From contig NC_079507.1 of assembly GCF_030052815.1 (NCBI RefSeq), forward strand, positions 61,350,619 through 61,414,618: a DNA stretch of 64,000 nucleotides, written 5' to 3'. Numbering within the stretch: the stretch's first letter is position 1; each line of letters begins with the position of its first letter. The DNA is from Hevea brasiliensis. Its lineage: Eukaryota > Streptophyta > Magnoliopsida > Malpighiales > Euphorbiaceae. The notes under the pieces were generated by a model. It did no database searches. It was not told where the DNA came from and saw nothing but the letters and a program-made list of their open reading frames with translations. Below, in pieces: positions 46,062 through 60,510 of this stretch. A program made the translations under genes and the position numbers.

Positions 46062-47935
46062 TTCAATGCCACCTTAGCATGGACACGCATGTCATACTCA
46101 TTCGATATGGTGTGGAAAGGACAAAAAAATCCTCGGGAAATGGCGCTGTTCTCCTGAGGGCATGAGCAGAGGAAATGCAAACCACGTTGTTTTGCTTGGC
46201 AATTGTCCAAAAAAATTATCTGTATTTATCAATTCATATTAAATTTAAAATAAAAAAAATGTGACATTTTCTTTTCTTTATTTAGTGTTTTATTTCTCTA
46301 TTTTTTAAAATTTTTAAATTATTTTTTAATTTTCTTAATTTTAATTAGATTAATTAATTTTTTAATAACTTACTAATAAAATAGATATGTAATAATTGAT
46401 AGAATGATTGTAATTGTAAATGGAAAAGCATCATTGAGATTGAGATTTTGTTTATAAGAAAATGAGGCTATTTCAAAGACTTTTTTTTTTTTTTGCTATT
46501 ATATTAATTTTCATATAGATTTGTATAATTGAAAATCTTCACACATGATGTGCATAATTGGAAAACTATTTCTTTAATTATGTGATTCATTAATTGATCA
46601 AAATATTTAATGTATGGTGAAAATTCTTTTAAATAAAATAAAAATGTATATAGGAAATTTATTTTTAATAATTTAAAATAATGAAAAGTTTATTATTTTC
46701 TCTCATAATCATCATTATTTCAATCTTAATCGCTTCATTTGAAATAAATTATTTATAAAAAAATTTAATTAAATTAAAATGAATTTTTTTAAATTAAAAA
46801 ATTAAATTCTTTCATTCTAAATATGAAAATTTATATAAAAAAATTAAATTTTTATAAAATTCTTATTTTCAAACAGAGTAAATAAAATTTGCATATTATT
46901 TTTTTTGTTAAAAAATGATAGTTGCTTCTAAGTATTAATTACATATATAATTTATATACATGTAATATGCATGACATAATATTATATAAGTATTTGTAAG
47001 CTGGGTAATGTTGATGTTTTAGGTCAAATTGAAATGGGTTGTAGCTAGCAAAGGAAACTCATTCAACAATTAATTAAATAATTATTTAATTAATAGTTGA
47101 TTAAGAAGGTTAAACTAGACTAAGAATAATAGATATGAAGACCTTCATTATTAATTAGAGGGAGTTAAGGAGTCATTGTTTGGAAGTGACAAATTCAACA
47201 ATTGCCAAACTTGACTATGCCACTGCAATTTTCTTTTTAATTTATAGATTCATTTTTTATATTTTATTTTATATTCAATTTATCCTTTATTTTTTAATAA
47301 AGTTTCACACTTTTGATTATATGTCAACTTTGATCTTATTTTCCCCTAAAAAAAATTTCATCCAAACCATAACTAATAAAGGAATTTTTTTTGTTTTTTT
47401 TTTTTTTTAAAAAAAAAAGAGGAGATTCCAAATTTAAATCCTTCATTTAATTAAAAACTAAAAAGAAAAGAAATTACGTGGTTATGAAATAGATAAAGGC
47501 ATTATATTTAATATATATATATATATATATATATTTATTTATTTAAAATATAATTCAGTGATATGAAATTATGAATGTTGCCTTATAATACAAAAATAAT
47601 AATTAAAAATTTTGAATTTAAAATATTAAAATTAATAAATAATGACATCTCTTTTCCTTGAAGTATATTAAAAAAGAGGCTCATAGTAATATAATAAAAA
47701 TATTCAGTTATCATTTGACCACTTGCACTGTGTTTTGGTAATTTTTTAAAGGGAAAGGAAAATAAAGGGCTAAAAGTAAAGAATATATATATATATATAT
47801 TAATTTGGATAGATAGAAAATAAAAAAGTAAAAAGAAAATATATTTATTTTTATATTTTTTTGGGAAGAGAGGGAGTAAAAAGAAAATAGTTATATTTTT
47901 ATGAATTTATCATTATAATTTTAATTTTTTTATTA

Positions 47936-47938
<3 letters not shown>

Positions 47939-47981
<43 letters not shown>
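47939..47981. repeat. TA microsatellite
   Basis: About 21 TA units. Confidence 0.93.
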
Positions 47982-47986
<5 letters not shown>

Positions 47987-49601
47987 AAAATAAAAGTATA
48001 CTTTTCATATATTTCTTTTTTTTTCCTTATTAAATTAGAGAGAAAATATCTAATAAAAAATAAAATTATTCTCCCCTCCTCCTTCATTATTTTTATAATA
48101 TATTTTTTAAAAATACAGAAAAATGAAAATCTCTTATTTTCTACAATTTTTTTTTTTTATTCGTGCTTTCCCTACATCCAAACAAAGGGTCGAAGGAGTG
48201 GGTCAACGGAAGAATACGCATTCAAACCAAAAAGGATGAAGAATTATACAGCCGAGTGAGAAGGTACACGGAACGGGGTGTCCACCATCCACCATATAAT
48301 GCTAATGTATCCATCACTTTGACTTCGCCACTTACCCATTTTTGTACTTTCAATTTACCAAAAAACGAAAAAAGAATTGACAGAAAAATTAGTAAAATTA
48401 TTATAAGTCTCTTTATTTTTTTCCCCAATTTTCTGGAATATAAATAAATTACATTAATTTACTATATATAGAATGTCTTTTAACTAAAATTCATGAATTT
48501 TAAGAAGTAAAATAGAACTCCAAAAGGGTTAGTCAATATAACTCTTTTGCAAAAAATAAATTAAACAAAATATGAACGAGTAAAACAACAATGTTTGGTA
48601 TAAGTAAATTAATTAAAAAAAAAGGATAAAAGCGAGCAAATGCTAATTCAACGGTCATCGAAGTTGTCTAAATAGATAAGAAATGTTAAATATTAGAGAT
48701 TAAAGACTTCCAACTCTATGGATTTCACTAAAATTGTCGTTTCTTGTGGATGTGGGATATCCTATGTGTTTGCATTGAAGGTAGGGCTCATTTGGGTGAG
48801 TACACAGTAGTAGTCTCAAAACGGTTAAAGGAAACAACTAAAAACAAATCCAGGTACAGGATTTGCAATAATTACTTCATTTTGTCTAAAACAAAGAGCT
48901 CCTGTTTTGGACCTTGCATTCTTGCTTGACCATTCGTCGAAGAATAGAGCTAATCACCCAAACCCAGTAGAAATTTCAAATTTTGGCTTCAACAATGATT
49001 ATTATAATACATAAACATTATTCAATTCTAAAAAATATGCAAAAAATGAAATAAAAAGCAATTAAAAGTTGGCCCACTCCAAACACCTGAATTATGTATT
49101 GAAATCAAGCCAATTTCCAGGAGGAAAAAAAAAGAACGTCCAAAACAGTATCCCATTTATTTTGGTCATATCCAACATTATACCTTTCAACACATCATTG
49201 ATGCTGAGATTTGGATTTGGAGAAACCCAAATATAGAATGACAACTCAATGCATTGTAATGCTCGAATCATGAGCATCTACTGCAAATCACAAGACCATG
49301 CTCATTCTTGCACAGACCCAAACACAGAGACAGATTTTGGCATCTTAAAACTATTAATCAACTATGGTTGAAGACAAGAACCAAAAAGTTTATCATTATT
49401 GCTATTCCGATCAATCTTATATCAATGGGATGCTTACAAGGACATTCTTTTACATAGCTGAAGAAGGTTTCCAGCCTCAGCATATAACAAAAACAATTGA
49501 TTCAAGTAAAAAATATCAAGGCTCATACTCCAGATAATTAGAGAGATCCAAAAATGAGATTTGATGAGGATATCCTCTTGTGTCATACCAAAGTAATGAT
49601 T

Positions 49602-51523
49602 TCATCCCATTAGTACTGGGCCTATACATGTTTGGAAAATGTTGCTTAGAATGTGCTGTACTTCTCCTGAACTATGCTCACTCCGCACAAGATCTACTAA
49701 CAAAGGAAAGAATCGAGAAACGTACCTCCTAAAGGACTCCCTTTCTAAATTACTCAGTATGTGCAAAGCTGACAGAAGCAAAGTAGTTCTTGCTGCCAAT
49801 TCTTCCTTTTTGGCTGATCCCAATGGAAGAATCCAGTGTACAACTAGCTTATTATCGGTGTTCTGATGTGTAGATTGAGATGCAGTACAGTTCAGATATA
49901 TCTGCAATATTTTTTCACATACTTCCACAAGTTTCAATTCTACATTCATCTCCTTAGACATGGATGGATTATCCACTAGCAAATCATGAAGGAAGTTCAG
50001 GTAATTTTGGTATGACTCATTTTCAAAATGAACCATGGGAGGATCAGAGAGCTCCAGTATAGAGCAAGCTTTCTCCAGTTTCTTCAGCAGAATAATCGGA
50101 GAGTTCAGTTGGTGGGAATGTGATGCAATGGATGAGAATATATCAAGAAGAATTCCAACATTGGCTGCTGATAAGAATCGTAGGCGTGCCTTGCACAAAT
50201 CATTTACAACCTGAGATTCAGCACATGCATTGAAATCTTGATATGAAGGAAAAGTAACAAAAATTTCATGCACAACCCGACAACAATGATGTGTTTCCAT
50301 GGTAATTTCGTGTTGAAAGCTTTTCAATTTCATTTTTCTTGTAGTCAATTCAACTGAGTTAATCTTTGATTATATCACCACTTATGTACAGGTAAGTTTC
50401 CCCTTGGCGATGAAATAAATGTATAAATCCTGGGGTAAATTTATGCAATGAAAATAACATTGTTAAAATTGCAATCCATTGCATATGATAGCAACAAACC
50501 TCTTCTCTTTGAATAATTCAAATTAACACATTTACAAAATCACAGGCAGCAGGATCAAACTAAAACTCATAGTGAGAATGATAGTACAGGTAAAATTGCT
50601 GAGTGCTATCCATTTGTGTTTTTAGTAATTTCAATAATCAATGGTTTAGACTTGCATTTCATTTCAGTCAATGAAGCCTGAAACAAAAACTTATGAGAAA
50701 ACATGCCAATACCCTTAGATTATATTGGTTGGATGCAACTGTATTTGTAATATAATAATGATTACACTACTATTCTGATTAGGGTTAACATGCAGTTGCC
50801 AAATCAACTAATAAATTATACAGAAGAACCATTTAGTTAAAATAGGATATATATATATTTAAGTTAAGGTTACACACTCCCCAAATTTTTGGGATAAAGG
50901 CTTAGTTGAGTTGAGTTTGAGTTGAGTTAAGGTTACACACTCACATTTCTCTGCTTGTTTTAACTTCGTCTCAATTTAGATTTTTTTTAGGGCGTCAATC
51001 TAGTTCTTGTGATTCGCATATGTTACCTAGTACCATTCCTGGCTAATACCCATTAAAATAATATTCCTATGGTGCCTGTGTGGTTTTTATCCATGTGACA
51101 CCTACAAATTACAATGAAGGCCAACTATGCCTTGCATTAATGCAAATTAACACTTATTTTTTCTTCTCAAATAAAATTTTATGATAAAAGAATATATATA
51201 AATGTTTTTCTCCTAGGCATATAAAAATACTATTAATGAACATTTATTGTCATATAATAAAATTGTTTTGCACCATATGAATTCTATGCAAACATAATTT
51301 TGGTGATATTAGTTAAAATTGTAACTAAGTGATGACAAATAAAAACCACAATGAAAAGAAAAGGAAAAAAAAGAAAAAAGTCCCCCAAAGTCAACAATGT
51401 CTAAACCACATTGTATGTTTTTGAACTATTACCCTTATTTAATTATCACAATAATGCCCATTCATTTTTGCACTCCCCTAGCAACACTATCATACTTGAA
51501 TTCTCAATGCCACAGAGGAGATA

Positions 51524-51606
<83 letters not shown>

Positions 51607-54600
51607 CTGAATGATTAGTAGTTGCACAGCAATGTGGCTCTTTACTCTTGAAACCACATAAGCTGCGGTATGGAGATTGGCATCCTCAAGATCCTTGTAG
51701 GTGAAGCCATGATCAGAAGAGATATCAACATCAGCATAAGATTCAGAGCTGTTAGGCATCTCAATATCATCCATGCTTCTTAAAACCTTTACAAAACCAG
51801 GCAACGTCGATGTAGCAGCTTCCTTCAGAGCTAAAAAGATCTCTCTCCATTCAGCCTCAGAAAGTCTACTGCCCAGTTGACCTGCTAACCGCAATAAGGC
51901 CGCAACCCCAGTGCTAGCAGGCCCTTGAATGGGACTTCTAATGAATCCAGTCAGTACTGATACCAGACTTGATAGTTGAGACCTTACTATATTGAAAAAG
52001 CTAAAAAATAAATCTACTAGACACTGAGCTGCCACTGCAGAAGTGTCAGGATCCCATGCACTTCCTTCATGATGTGGAGATGGTGAAGTTGGTGAATGCT
52101 GACCATCTTCAATAAAATTATCTTTCTTGTCACGTACATTACTGAATATGGGTAAAATAACACAGTTGAAAACATCAATCCAAAAAGATCGTGAGAAAAG
52201 ATGACCATGATCATTGAGAATGTTAAATAGCACTTCCAAAGCACTCTTTCGAATGGCTGATCTGGGATCAGATGTTAGTCTTGATAGTCCTGAAACAATA
52301 GCACAAAGATATTTAAATTCAGAAAAATAAACAGGAGTCAAGGCAGTATACACTACAAAGACGTATTGACATTCACACCATAAAAAAAAGGCTGTTCTGC
52401 CCTCCTTTGCTTCATAATTACAATGAAAGATAGGGCTATTCACCAAATGTAACAACACATAAAGCAACATTACAAGGAAGTGTAATGAAGGATACATTGA
52501 GAAATCTACCCATCAATGCTTTACTGATGGGCAAATATCAATTAAATGATGAGTTTATGTGTTCAGATTTAAAGAAGGGAGTCTAAAGTGTGGAAGTTCA
52601 ACTAGGGCTTACTAGAGCGAGAACAAGAATCTGGCGAGCTGCTTGAGTGCTGTCAAAAGTACCTTAGTTCTATTCCTATAGCAACACAGATGGAAAAGGG
52701 AGACAAGACTACAAGACATAAAATCAAAGGCCGCAAACATTAATAAATTGAATCTCCAAAATGAATTGTATCCAATGGCAGGCACTGATAAAGGCTAGGC
52801 ATTTTTGGCATGGGGCTTGCGAGCAGTTATACAATGAAAAGAAATAGAGCATAACAAAATTTTCAAAGAATTTCAGTGCACAAAAAAGTATGAATGGTAT
52901 CATAAAATGAATCCAGTTGCATTTCTATTAGCAACAAAGCTACATAACAATTATAGCATTCATTGAGAATCTTGCCTAAAAAGTAGATTACCTGTGAGTA
53001 ATGGAATCCAAAAAGATGCATGATCATCTTTTTCAATGAAGGCCTGCATATCTGAAGCAACCTCATTTACCATCGGAGTGGATGAATCATCTGCCCTGCT
53101 ATTTTCATTCCCGACAAGTCCACCATCTGCAAGTTTGACAGCACAAAACCGAAGAAACGCAATTGCATTGAGGCTTACATCACTATTAAATCTGCTATTT
53201 GTGAAGGTTGTAAGGCATCTAACACAATCTGTGAAAGTTGTTGTCTCTGTCTCAGTTATGTAAGGAAAATATTCCCGCACTATTTTTTCCATGGTCTCAA
53301 ATGCCAACAAGACAATATTCTTACGCTCATCAGCTGCAGCAGCTGTAAAAACCTGAGCAAAGAATAGTATGGAATCATTTGAATAAAAAAAAAAAAAAAA
53401 AAAAAAGCTATTTTAAAGACTTATTTTTGGCAAAAGAATAAAAATTTAACAAGAGACAAGCAACATGAAATTCAATTTTGAGGACCACATCCATGGCTAC
53501 ATCTGCAAAATTCAATTAAAGCGAGATGTGCAACATGAAATCCAATAATGAACTAGAACATACCATAAAAACACTTTTCCAGCCAGATTTTACATTATTA
53601 ACGCGACTAAGTACCATCTGAGAAACACAGCGAACAATTAGTTCCCTAATTTCAGTAGAGCTGCTCTTCTGCATGACAATCACAAATGGCCTCAAAAATT
53701 CATTCTGGAAGTTGTAATTTGCCAGCTCCTCACGCTCTAAGAATCTCATAGCAAGTTGCCGCAGTGAATCCATAACAAAAATTGCAACAGAGAGATTTTC
53801 TGACAGGCCAACTGATACAAAAAAATCGGACAAAACATTCCATATTCGGGACCAAACTAGTCTTATGCGATTCATATTGTAATGCCTGTCAAGAAAACAA
53901 TTCGGGTATTATTAAAGACTCCTATTTCTCATCATTTGCATGACTGAGACTAAAATATTTTCAGCAAAAATTCAGATAAGAGATCCAGCCTCACATTTCC
54001 CTTAGACATAATTTGAAGAAAGGAAAGGAAAATAAAAATCCTCATGGAACTACTTAAACAAATCAATAGATTTGAGAAAGAAAAATAGTCTTTGAACACT
54101 AAATCCACTTCAAAAGCTCTTTATTTTAGCATCATACTCATATGACAGTAGCAATTTTTATGATCTTACGTAATTTCAACAAGTTTTGTGAGACTAAATA
54201 CACGAGGATCTGTTGGGGACTGCAACTCTGCCATTGAAACTTTGCAAAGAGCTTTCACAAAAGCTACTATTGCTTCACTGTTCAACCTCTGGCTATTAGC
54301 AAATACATGGTTCAACTCAAAATTCCCTATCTGGTCAAGCAAATTCAAATTCAAGATGAATTGATTGATCTGCTCTGCTGTTACTGGTCCTGGAGAATTC
54401 ACTCCAACTGTAGTGCTGTCATATGAACCACCTCTAACAACAGCCATTACAGCTGGATTCTGGAGAGTTCCCTTTTTCTTTAGAGATGGATAACCCATTG
54501 ACTTCAATACCTTTTCACCTGCTTCAACATTGGATGCAGTCAAGAAAGATGCATCAGGAGGAGCACCCTCTCCCAGCAGCTGCAGATGCTCAATTCGGGA

Positions 54601-57506
54601 TAGGCATGTTAAAATATGCTCCCAAGCCTCCTTAAGATAATTACCATCTTCAATTGCAATTGATATTATTGCCTGCACAAAGTCAAATATTTTGCATAAA
54701 AATGATAAAAACAGAAATAAAACAGCAGAGATACTAACTCTAGACTTATGGCACATGCATTAAACTCAACTCAGAATAATGCACAGTCACTGTTATACAA
54801 TTAAAGTTAACCAACTAATAAAAATATTAAAGTGTCAATGCTTGTCCAGTTACTCCTAATCAAGAAGGCAAAAGGATATATTTTCTTTCTTTCTTTTCCC
54901 CTTCTCATAATAATGGTATACTAAACGAATGCCTACCTTCACCACATCAACATTTTTTTGCTTCATATCCGCAGCATTATGGAGATATGTAAACTTGGCC
55001 ATAGATGTTACAAAAGCATCTCTCTGGGTTTGCATTCCCATTACTGCAGTAACATGCACTGCATATCGAAAACCCTGTAAGCACTGAGATGTAGCAAGTT
55101 TATCATCACTCTGGTCAAGTGTCATACTAAACGCTGCCAGCATAGGACCCCAGCAGACCTCAACCATGAACCTCAAGATTGCTGCATTTGTTACAGTATG
55201 AAACACAGACCTGCAACACCAGAATTTAATTATTATTTCAGCAGCAACATGGGAGACAATGATGAAACCAAAACAAAGGAACTATCATATAAAGGGTAAT
55301 AAGGCTGGGAAAGAATTAGTCATTCTCAATCTGTCCTTTTTTCAGATTCAACATCATTGGACAGATACGATATTAAAAGAATATACCAAAGAGACTCATA
55401 GAATTTTCCAATGATTAAAATTGCCACATTCTTTATCTAAATCTCAGCCTTAAAAAAGAGAAGGGAAAAAAGAAAAACATATTCAATTCAAACAAAACAA
55501 GTGCCATAAAACTATGAAAATAGTCGACCATGAAATGCATTGCAAAATAGCTTACTCTGATTTCCCTGACTTTGCCTTGAACTGTTCTTGGATGTGCCTT
55601 ATGAGATGTCCATTTGCTCCTAATGGCTTTTCTTCCGTTTGCTTCCAAGTGACTAAATTGAGTATACCATCCAAACCCAATAGCTTATTTAAGCTATTTG
55701 CCTGTTTGCTTTGTGCAGCAGAAGAATCAGCATTCATTTTAATTTCATTTTTCACAATTTGATCATAGAGGGTACCCAGATATTCTTCAGGTAAATCCTG
55801 GCCATCATTTATTCCACGGTTGTTTCTGATGAAATCAGCTTTAGTCATCTAAAATGCACCCAATGCAGAACACTTAGAATTAAAAAAGACCAAAGTAAAA
55901 ACCGCAATTATCTATACATAGATAAACCATAGCATAGCCCTATTTATGGATTAGGTGGATAAGAAAACTGTACCACATTTATAGACACATTCTGAATTTC
56001 ATTTCATGTTCTTTATACTTGTTCAACTGCACCTTTCAAAAATTTTTCCAATAACACTAGAAATTGAGAGCAAACACAATTTAATGAGATTTTACCACCA
56101 AATATCTATGAAGTCAATAATGTCATTGACAGGAATTGAAACATCAATTTGATTAAATCATCACAAAAAGATCATAAAAACTAGGCCTATAAACAAATAT
56201 TCCTTATTGTAAATAACCCATATCTCTAGATCAATAAGGAAATCAACAATTCTTTTTTCCAGAAAGTCGGCAACAACTATCAAAGGCAAGCATATTTCTC
56301 ATCAAGGGAGGAAAAAAGAGAAAAATAAGGAGAAGGCAAAGCTCACTAGTCATGATTGCTGGGCCAATGATAAATGGCAAGAGGTTCTGCAAGCAAACCT
56401 TATCTTTCACCATGCTGTTATGAGCGTCCGTGTTGAGCATTATCACAGAGTAAGCAAGAACATAGGCTGTATCTGCACTAGTAAATGAATTTGGATTGCA
56501 TTTACAATAGCGCTCTGCAAACTTTTCCATTATGCGGTCAATCTTCTGTGCCTCTCCAGGTAACCTAAAGCCCCGCAAGAAAAACCTTATTCCTTCACCA
56601 AAATCCATCGCTTTAAAATTAAAGGAATCTATATAAGCATGCATAACTCTCAGACAAAACTCATCTCTTTCGCCCAAGTAGTCACCAATCAAGGTTTCAT
56701 TTAGGCCAGTGGTGTTTTTCAGGAAGGCAGCAACTTCTTCTGGAGAACCACCAATTTTTTTGGTGTTTATCAGAAACTCAACGCCCTTGGAAGGTTTCCT
56801 ATTGAATAGGGAGATACCTTTCTGCATTTAGCCCATAGACTTGTTACTAAGAGTTGAAACAGGCCTCATTTTAAGTAAAATGGAGCAAACACTATATGTA
56901 AACAGATCAGCACCCTGTGTTTATCATAAATGGACAATCATCATGGAAGTCAAGCAATACTCAACCTGGAGTTCGATTTTATAAGCCCGACGCTGTTCAA
57001 GGCCGGCAGCATCTGACATTTCAGAGTTCACTTCTGCATGTAAATCATAATCAGGGCTACTTGCATCTTCCCCACTTGGATTTGAATTATTCTCCTTTGA
57101 AGCATCACTCTCCAGGCTCTTAGGCACATTGGACTCTCCTATTCTCAATTGTTGATCCATCCAAGCACCCATCGATTTGATGATGCCAACCAAACACTTC
57201 ACAGACTCATGCCGAAAAGTAATATCCTGTGCTGAAGATAAAGTTGTGGTTGAACCAGGAGGTGGTCCTAGAGCAGTTTTCAAAAGACCATTGACAATCC
57301 TGCAAATATCTGATGGAATTATAAGGGTTTTAATACATTTTTTTAACACAATACCACAAAGATTTGATATGAGTCATATGACAAGACAAAAGAAATAATC
57401 AACACCATTAAATAGAGTGCATCAACAAAAATATATAGAATCCACCAAATTAGCATGTTCCAAGGTTTAGGCCAATGGTGAATCCAGAAATATTTGCCAG
57501 TGCGGG

Positions 57507-57549
<43 letters not shown>

Positions 57550-60244
57550 CACACACACACACATAATATCAATTACTTTGGAGTAAATTTAAAAATTCAG
57601 TGGGGATAAATCTAAAATTAGTGGGATAAAATATTATTAAAGTGAAATATCAAAAAGAATGGGTGGAGTCAGTAGGAGCAAGATTAATTTGGGAGCAAGT
57701 TTAAAAATTCAATAGGAATGAGTAACAACAAACGTGAACAATACCTTTCACATATGTTTGGAGCATCCACATCACAGTCATAGTTCACAAAAACATCAAC
57801 TATAATCTGCGAATCCTGAGCAATCTTCTCCAAAAAATTCAGGACAATCATTTTCTGTAAAAAACTAGGTTGGTTAACATTCTCAAGCACCCTGAGGATG
57901 AGCATCGGAAAGAATATTCCAATTTCCGCCTTCAATCCTGATCTGAATTTTGATAACAAGATCATAAAGATAGAACACTGAAGGTGAAAAATAGCCATGA
58001 CTGACAATGCACTGTTCTTTAACAATGACAAGCAAAGGTATTGTTTAACAGCATTGAGAAACCTGTAACAAGTAGAACAAAATTTTACATTCTAAAGTTG
58101 TCACCAAAAAAAATTAATAAATATAAAAATTGCAGACAAAAAGAATTTAGCACAATTAATCACTCATCATGACTGGATACCACAAGAAAAATAATGGAAA
58201 ATGGCTATATAAAATTTCCTAAGCAATTAAGAAATACCAAGACATCTTTTTGGGCAGCACATTTGCCACAGCCTATTAAGTACTAAATGAATTAAAATTC
58301 CCTTATTAAAATTATTCTGTGACCTTCCCTTTCTCAAGCACACTTCCTATGCCAATATATGCATCGTAGTCTGTGTAAAACTGAAAAATCTCTTTCTAAA
58401 TTGAAGAAAAAGACCTTTGGCAGAGAATAAAGGCTACTTTCCCATAACCAAGCTTTTAGATAAGCAAGACCATGATTTGAGCTGCTGATTACCATTCAAA
58501 ATTCATCATGTTCTCTCTCTCTCCTTTTTTTTGGGTCAAATTCATAACTTTTACAGTTCAAACTAACTTATCATCTCTCTCTCTCCTCCCGTGTGGGCGC
58601 GCGTGTTATATCTTTGTATTTATCAATTAAAAAGGGCAAAATGCTCAATTTAGCCCCTATGCTTACTGGGAAGTTCAATTTAGCACATTTTCAACTTTTT
58701 GTTTAATTTAGCCCAAAAGTTTCAATTTAAGATCAATTTAGCCCAAAACTTAAAATTTATGAGCTGAATTTCTTAATTTTTTGATTTAAATAAAAAATTA
58801 AAAAGTTCAGTTTTTTAATTTTGGGACCAAATTTTTTTTATTTCTTGATTTAAGCCCAAAAATTAAGAAGCTCAATCTCTTTATTTTCTTTATTTTTGGG
58901 CTAAATTAAATTTAAATTGAAACTTCTGAGTCAAATTGTATAAAAAGTTAAAATGGGCTAAATTGAACTCTCCCAATAATTACAGGGCAGAATTGGGCTT
59001 TAATCCAATTAAAAACTGATTGCCTTTATAGTTAACAGCATCATTGATAATATAAAAATAATAATGTCAGCAATATCAAGTTCAACAGGTCTAGAAACAA
59101 ACAAGAGATGATAGAAACATAGCAGCTGGAGTTCAAAATTCAAAATGACTTGCCTTTCATTGTTGCGCCAAATCAGACCACCATTGCCCATGGCAACCTT
59201 GAGCAGCTCCAGCGACAATATCTTACCTCTCAGAAGAATATGATCATCCGGGTTTTCGTGAGATGAGAATTTCATGGACAGCTTGCACAGATTCCTAAAA
59301 AGAAGAAAACCATCGTCCCTAATCTTACTCCCCCTGGTACCAGCACCAACTGATTCAGCTCCATCATTTGCTTCTCTATCACCCAATTCTTCTTTATCAT
59401 TCCCATTTGTGACCTTGGCAGCACCAACAGGCAGGGGACCGTCATCACTACCATTCTGCACTATTGTAGACGGACTATGCAACAACAGTTTGGCATCTGG
59501 AATCCCCTCACTAGCTCCCATAACCTCATTAACAAAATTCTGGCAGAAATATATGGAGCTGCCTTCATTCAAACTCTTATCAGTAAATTCCAACAATTCA
59601 CTAACTGAAACAGTTTTAATACTAACATCCAAGGAATCCTCCTCAACCCGTGTAAAAACAATAAGCATAATCTGGGCAAGGACAGATTTTGCACAGATCT
59701 GATTGGTCCCAGTCAAGCCACCAAGATACACATTGTAACAACTCCTAACAAGATTCAACAAACACTCACCGCGAATCAAAACGCAGGGAGATCTCACAGC
59801 AGCAAGCAAAACTCGAAGCACTGCAAGCTCGACAGCTTCCTCTCCAATGCCGCATACCTTGCAGACACTCTCGATCATCCTAGAAACGACAGTATTGACA
59901 GAGGAATTGGTATCGATCTCGCCACGGAGGAGGCCTAGAGAGAAGAGCTTGAAGGCGCATTCGAGGGCAGGCTCAACGACCTTAGCGTAGGCGGAATCCA
60001 AGGCGAGAATTAAGGGCTGAAGAAGGAATTCAGCGTCGGAGGGAGAGATACCGAGGAGAGGAGAGTGCGAATTAAGATTGGAAGAGGAATCAGAAATGGT
60101 ATCGAGCTTATCGAGAGCGGATTTGCAAGCGGACACGAGCAAGGAGTGCTTCCGCCAAGCAGCATTCTTGACAATTTTATCGAATGAAGGGCCGAGGACG
60201 CGGCCGCAGCGCGAAGAACCCCCCAGGGTTTGAGAAGCAGACAT
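49602..60244 (-). CDS. BIG1: BIG1-type brefeldin A-inhibited ARF guanine-nucleotide exchange factor
   Basis: Eleven exons stay in frame: 60244-59154, 58062-57745, 57299-56966, 56821-56399, 55848-55556, 55210-54937, 54672-54170, 53885-53564, 53352-52992, 52289-51607, 50210-49602, giving 1736 residues. BIG proteins load GTP on ARF GTPases at the trans-Golgi for secretion and recycling. The start [20 protein letters not shown] follows the form I recall for Arabidopsis BIG1 (1687 aa). Visible parts: N-terminal DCB/HUS helical repeats (with [16 protein letters not shown], the HUS box); SEC7 domain at about 593-780 with the catalytic Glu in FRLPGEAQ (E671); then HDS helical repeats ([15 protein letters not shown]) to the end. 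Intron 1 has a GC donor (GAAAG|GCAAGT). The donor of intron 10 is CAG|GTTCTC running straight into a microsatellite. No frame break is seen. Confidence 0.93.
51525..51604. repeat. Compound TG/GA microsatellite at a BIG1 splice donor
   Basis: About 25 TG units then about 15 GA units on plus; on the gene's strand it is CT then CA repeat starting at intron position 3. The intron's 5' end is CAG|GTTCTC. Confidence 0.95.
58634..59006. mobile_element. MITE with 9-base target duplication in BIG1 intron 1
   Basis: 373 bases flanked by exact copies of AATTAAAAA (58625-58633 and 59007-59015). The ends are inverted copies over roughly 60 bases with small gaps: GGGCAAAATGCTCAATTTAG at the left against the reverse of CAGAATTGGGCTTTAATCC at the right, and AGTTCAATTTAGC present in both orientations. 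A 9-base duplication suggests a Mutator-group non-autonomous element. No coding sequence. Confidence 0.75.
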
Positions 60245-60510
60245 TGTAGTGTGTGAGAGTTGTGGAAATGGAAATGCGTAGATCTACATGCCCATGATCT
60301 CCTTCTGAAGAAAAGGAAAAGATGGCGGAGGAATGAAAAAGAAAAAGAAGAAGGAAGTGAGCGTTTAATTTTAATCGTTTTTTCAATATTTAATTAATTA
60401 TAATAATTATGACTTCGTCATTAGTTGGGTATGCGTGCGCGAGAAGAGGGGTACTTTGATTCATGTGGGGATTTCCTATTTGTTGTTGTAGGTTTGTCAC
60501 GTGACTTTTA
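60245..60510 (-). promoter_or_regulatory. BIG1 leader and proximal promoter
   Basis: Purine-rich on plus (CT-rich on the gene's strand) for the first 120 bases, as in plant leaders. A CACGTG palindrome at 60498-60503 lies about 255 bases before the ATG. No clear TATA box. Confidence 0.4.

Larger units (their letters stand above)
45233..49601. other. Long AT-rich intergenic region between HMGR and BIG1
   Basis: About 4.4 kb, extremely AT-rich, with TA microsatellites at 45972-46055, 47512-47532, near 47785-47801 and 47939-47981, and long poly-T/poly-A runs near 46480 and 47390-47420. A short, less AT-rich patch at about 48165-48360 and another at 48720-48930 have no recognisable protein. I see no gene. 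Confidence 0.55.

Noticed and set aside
48163..48930. Two short open frames in the HMGR-BIG1 spacer
   Set aside because: No family, no splice partners, and surrounded by AT-rich low-complexity DNA.
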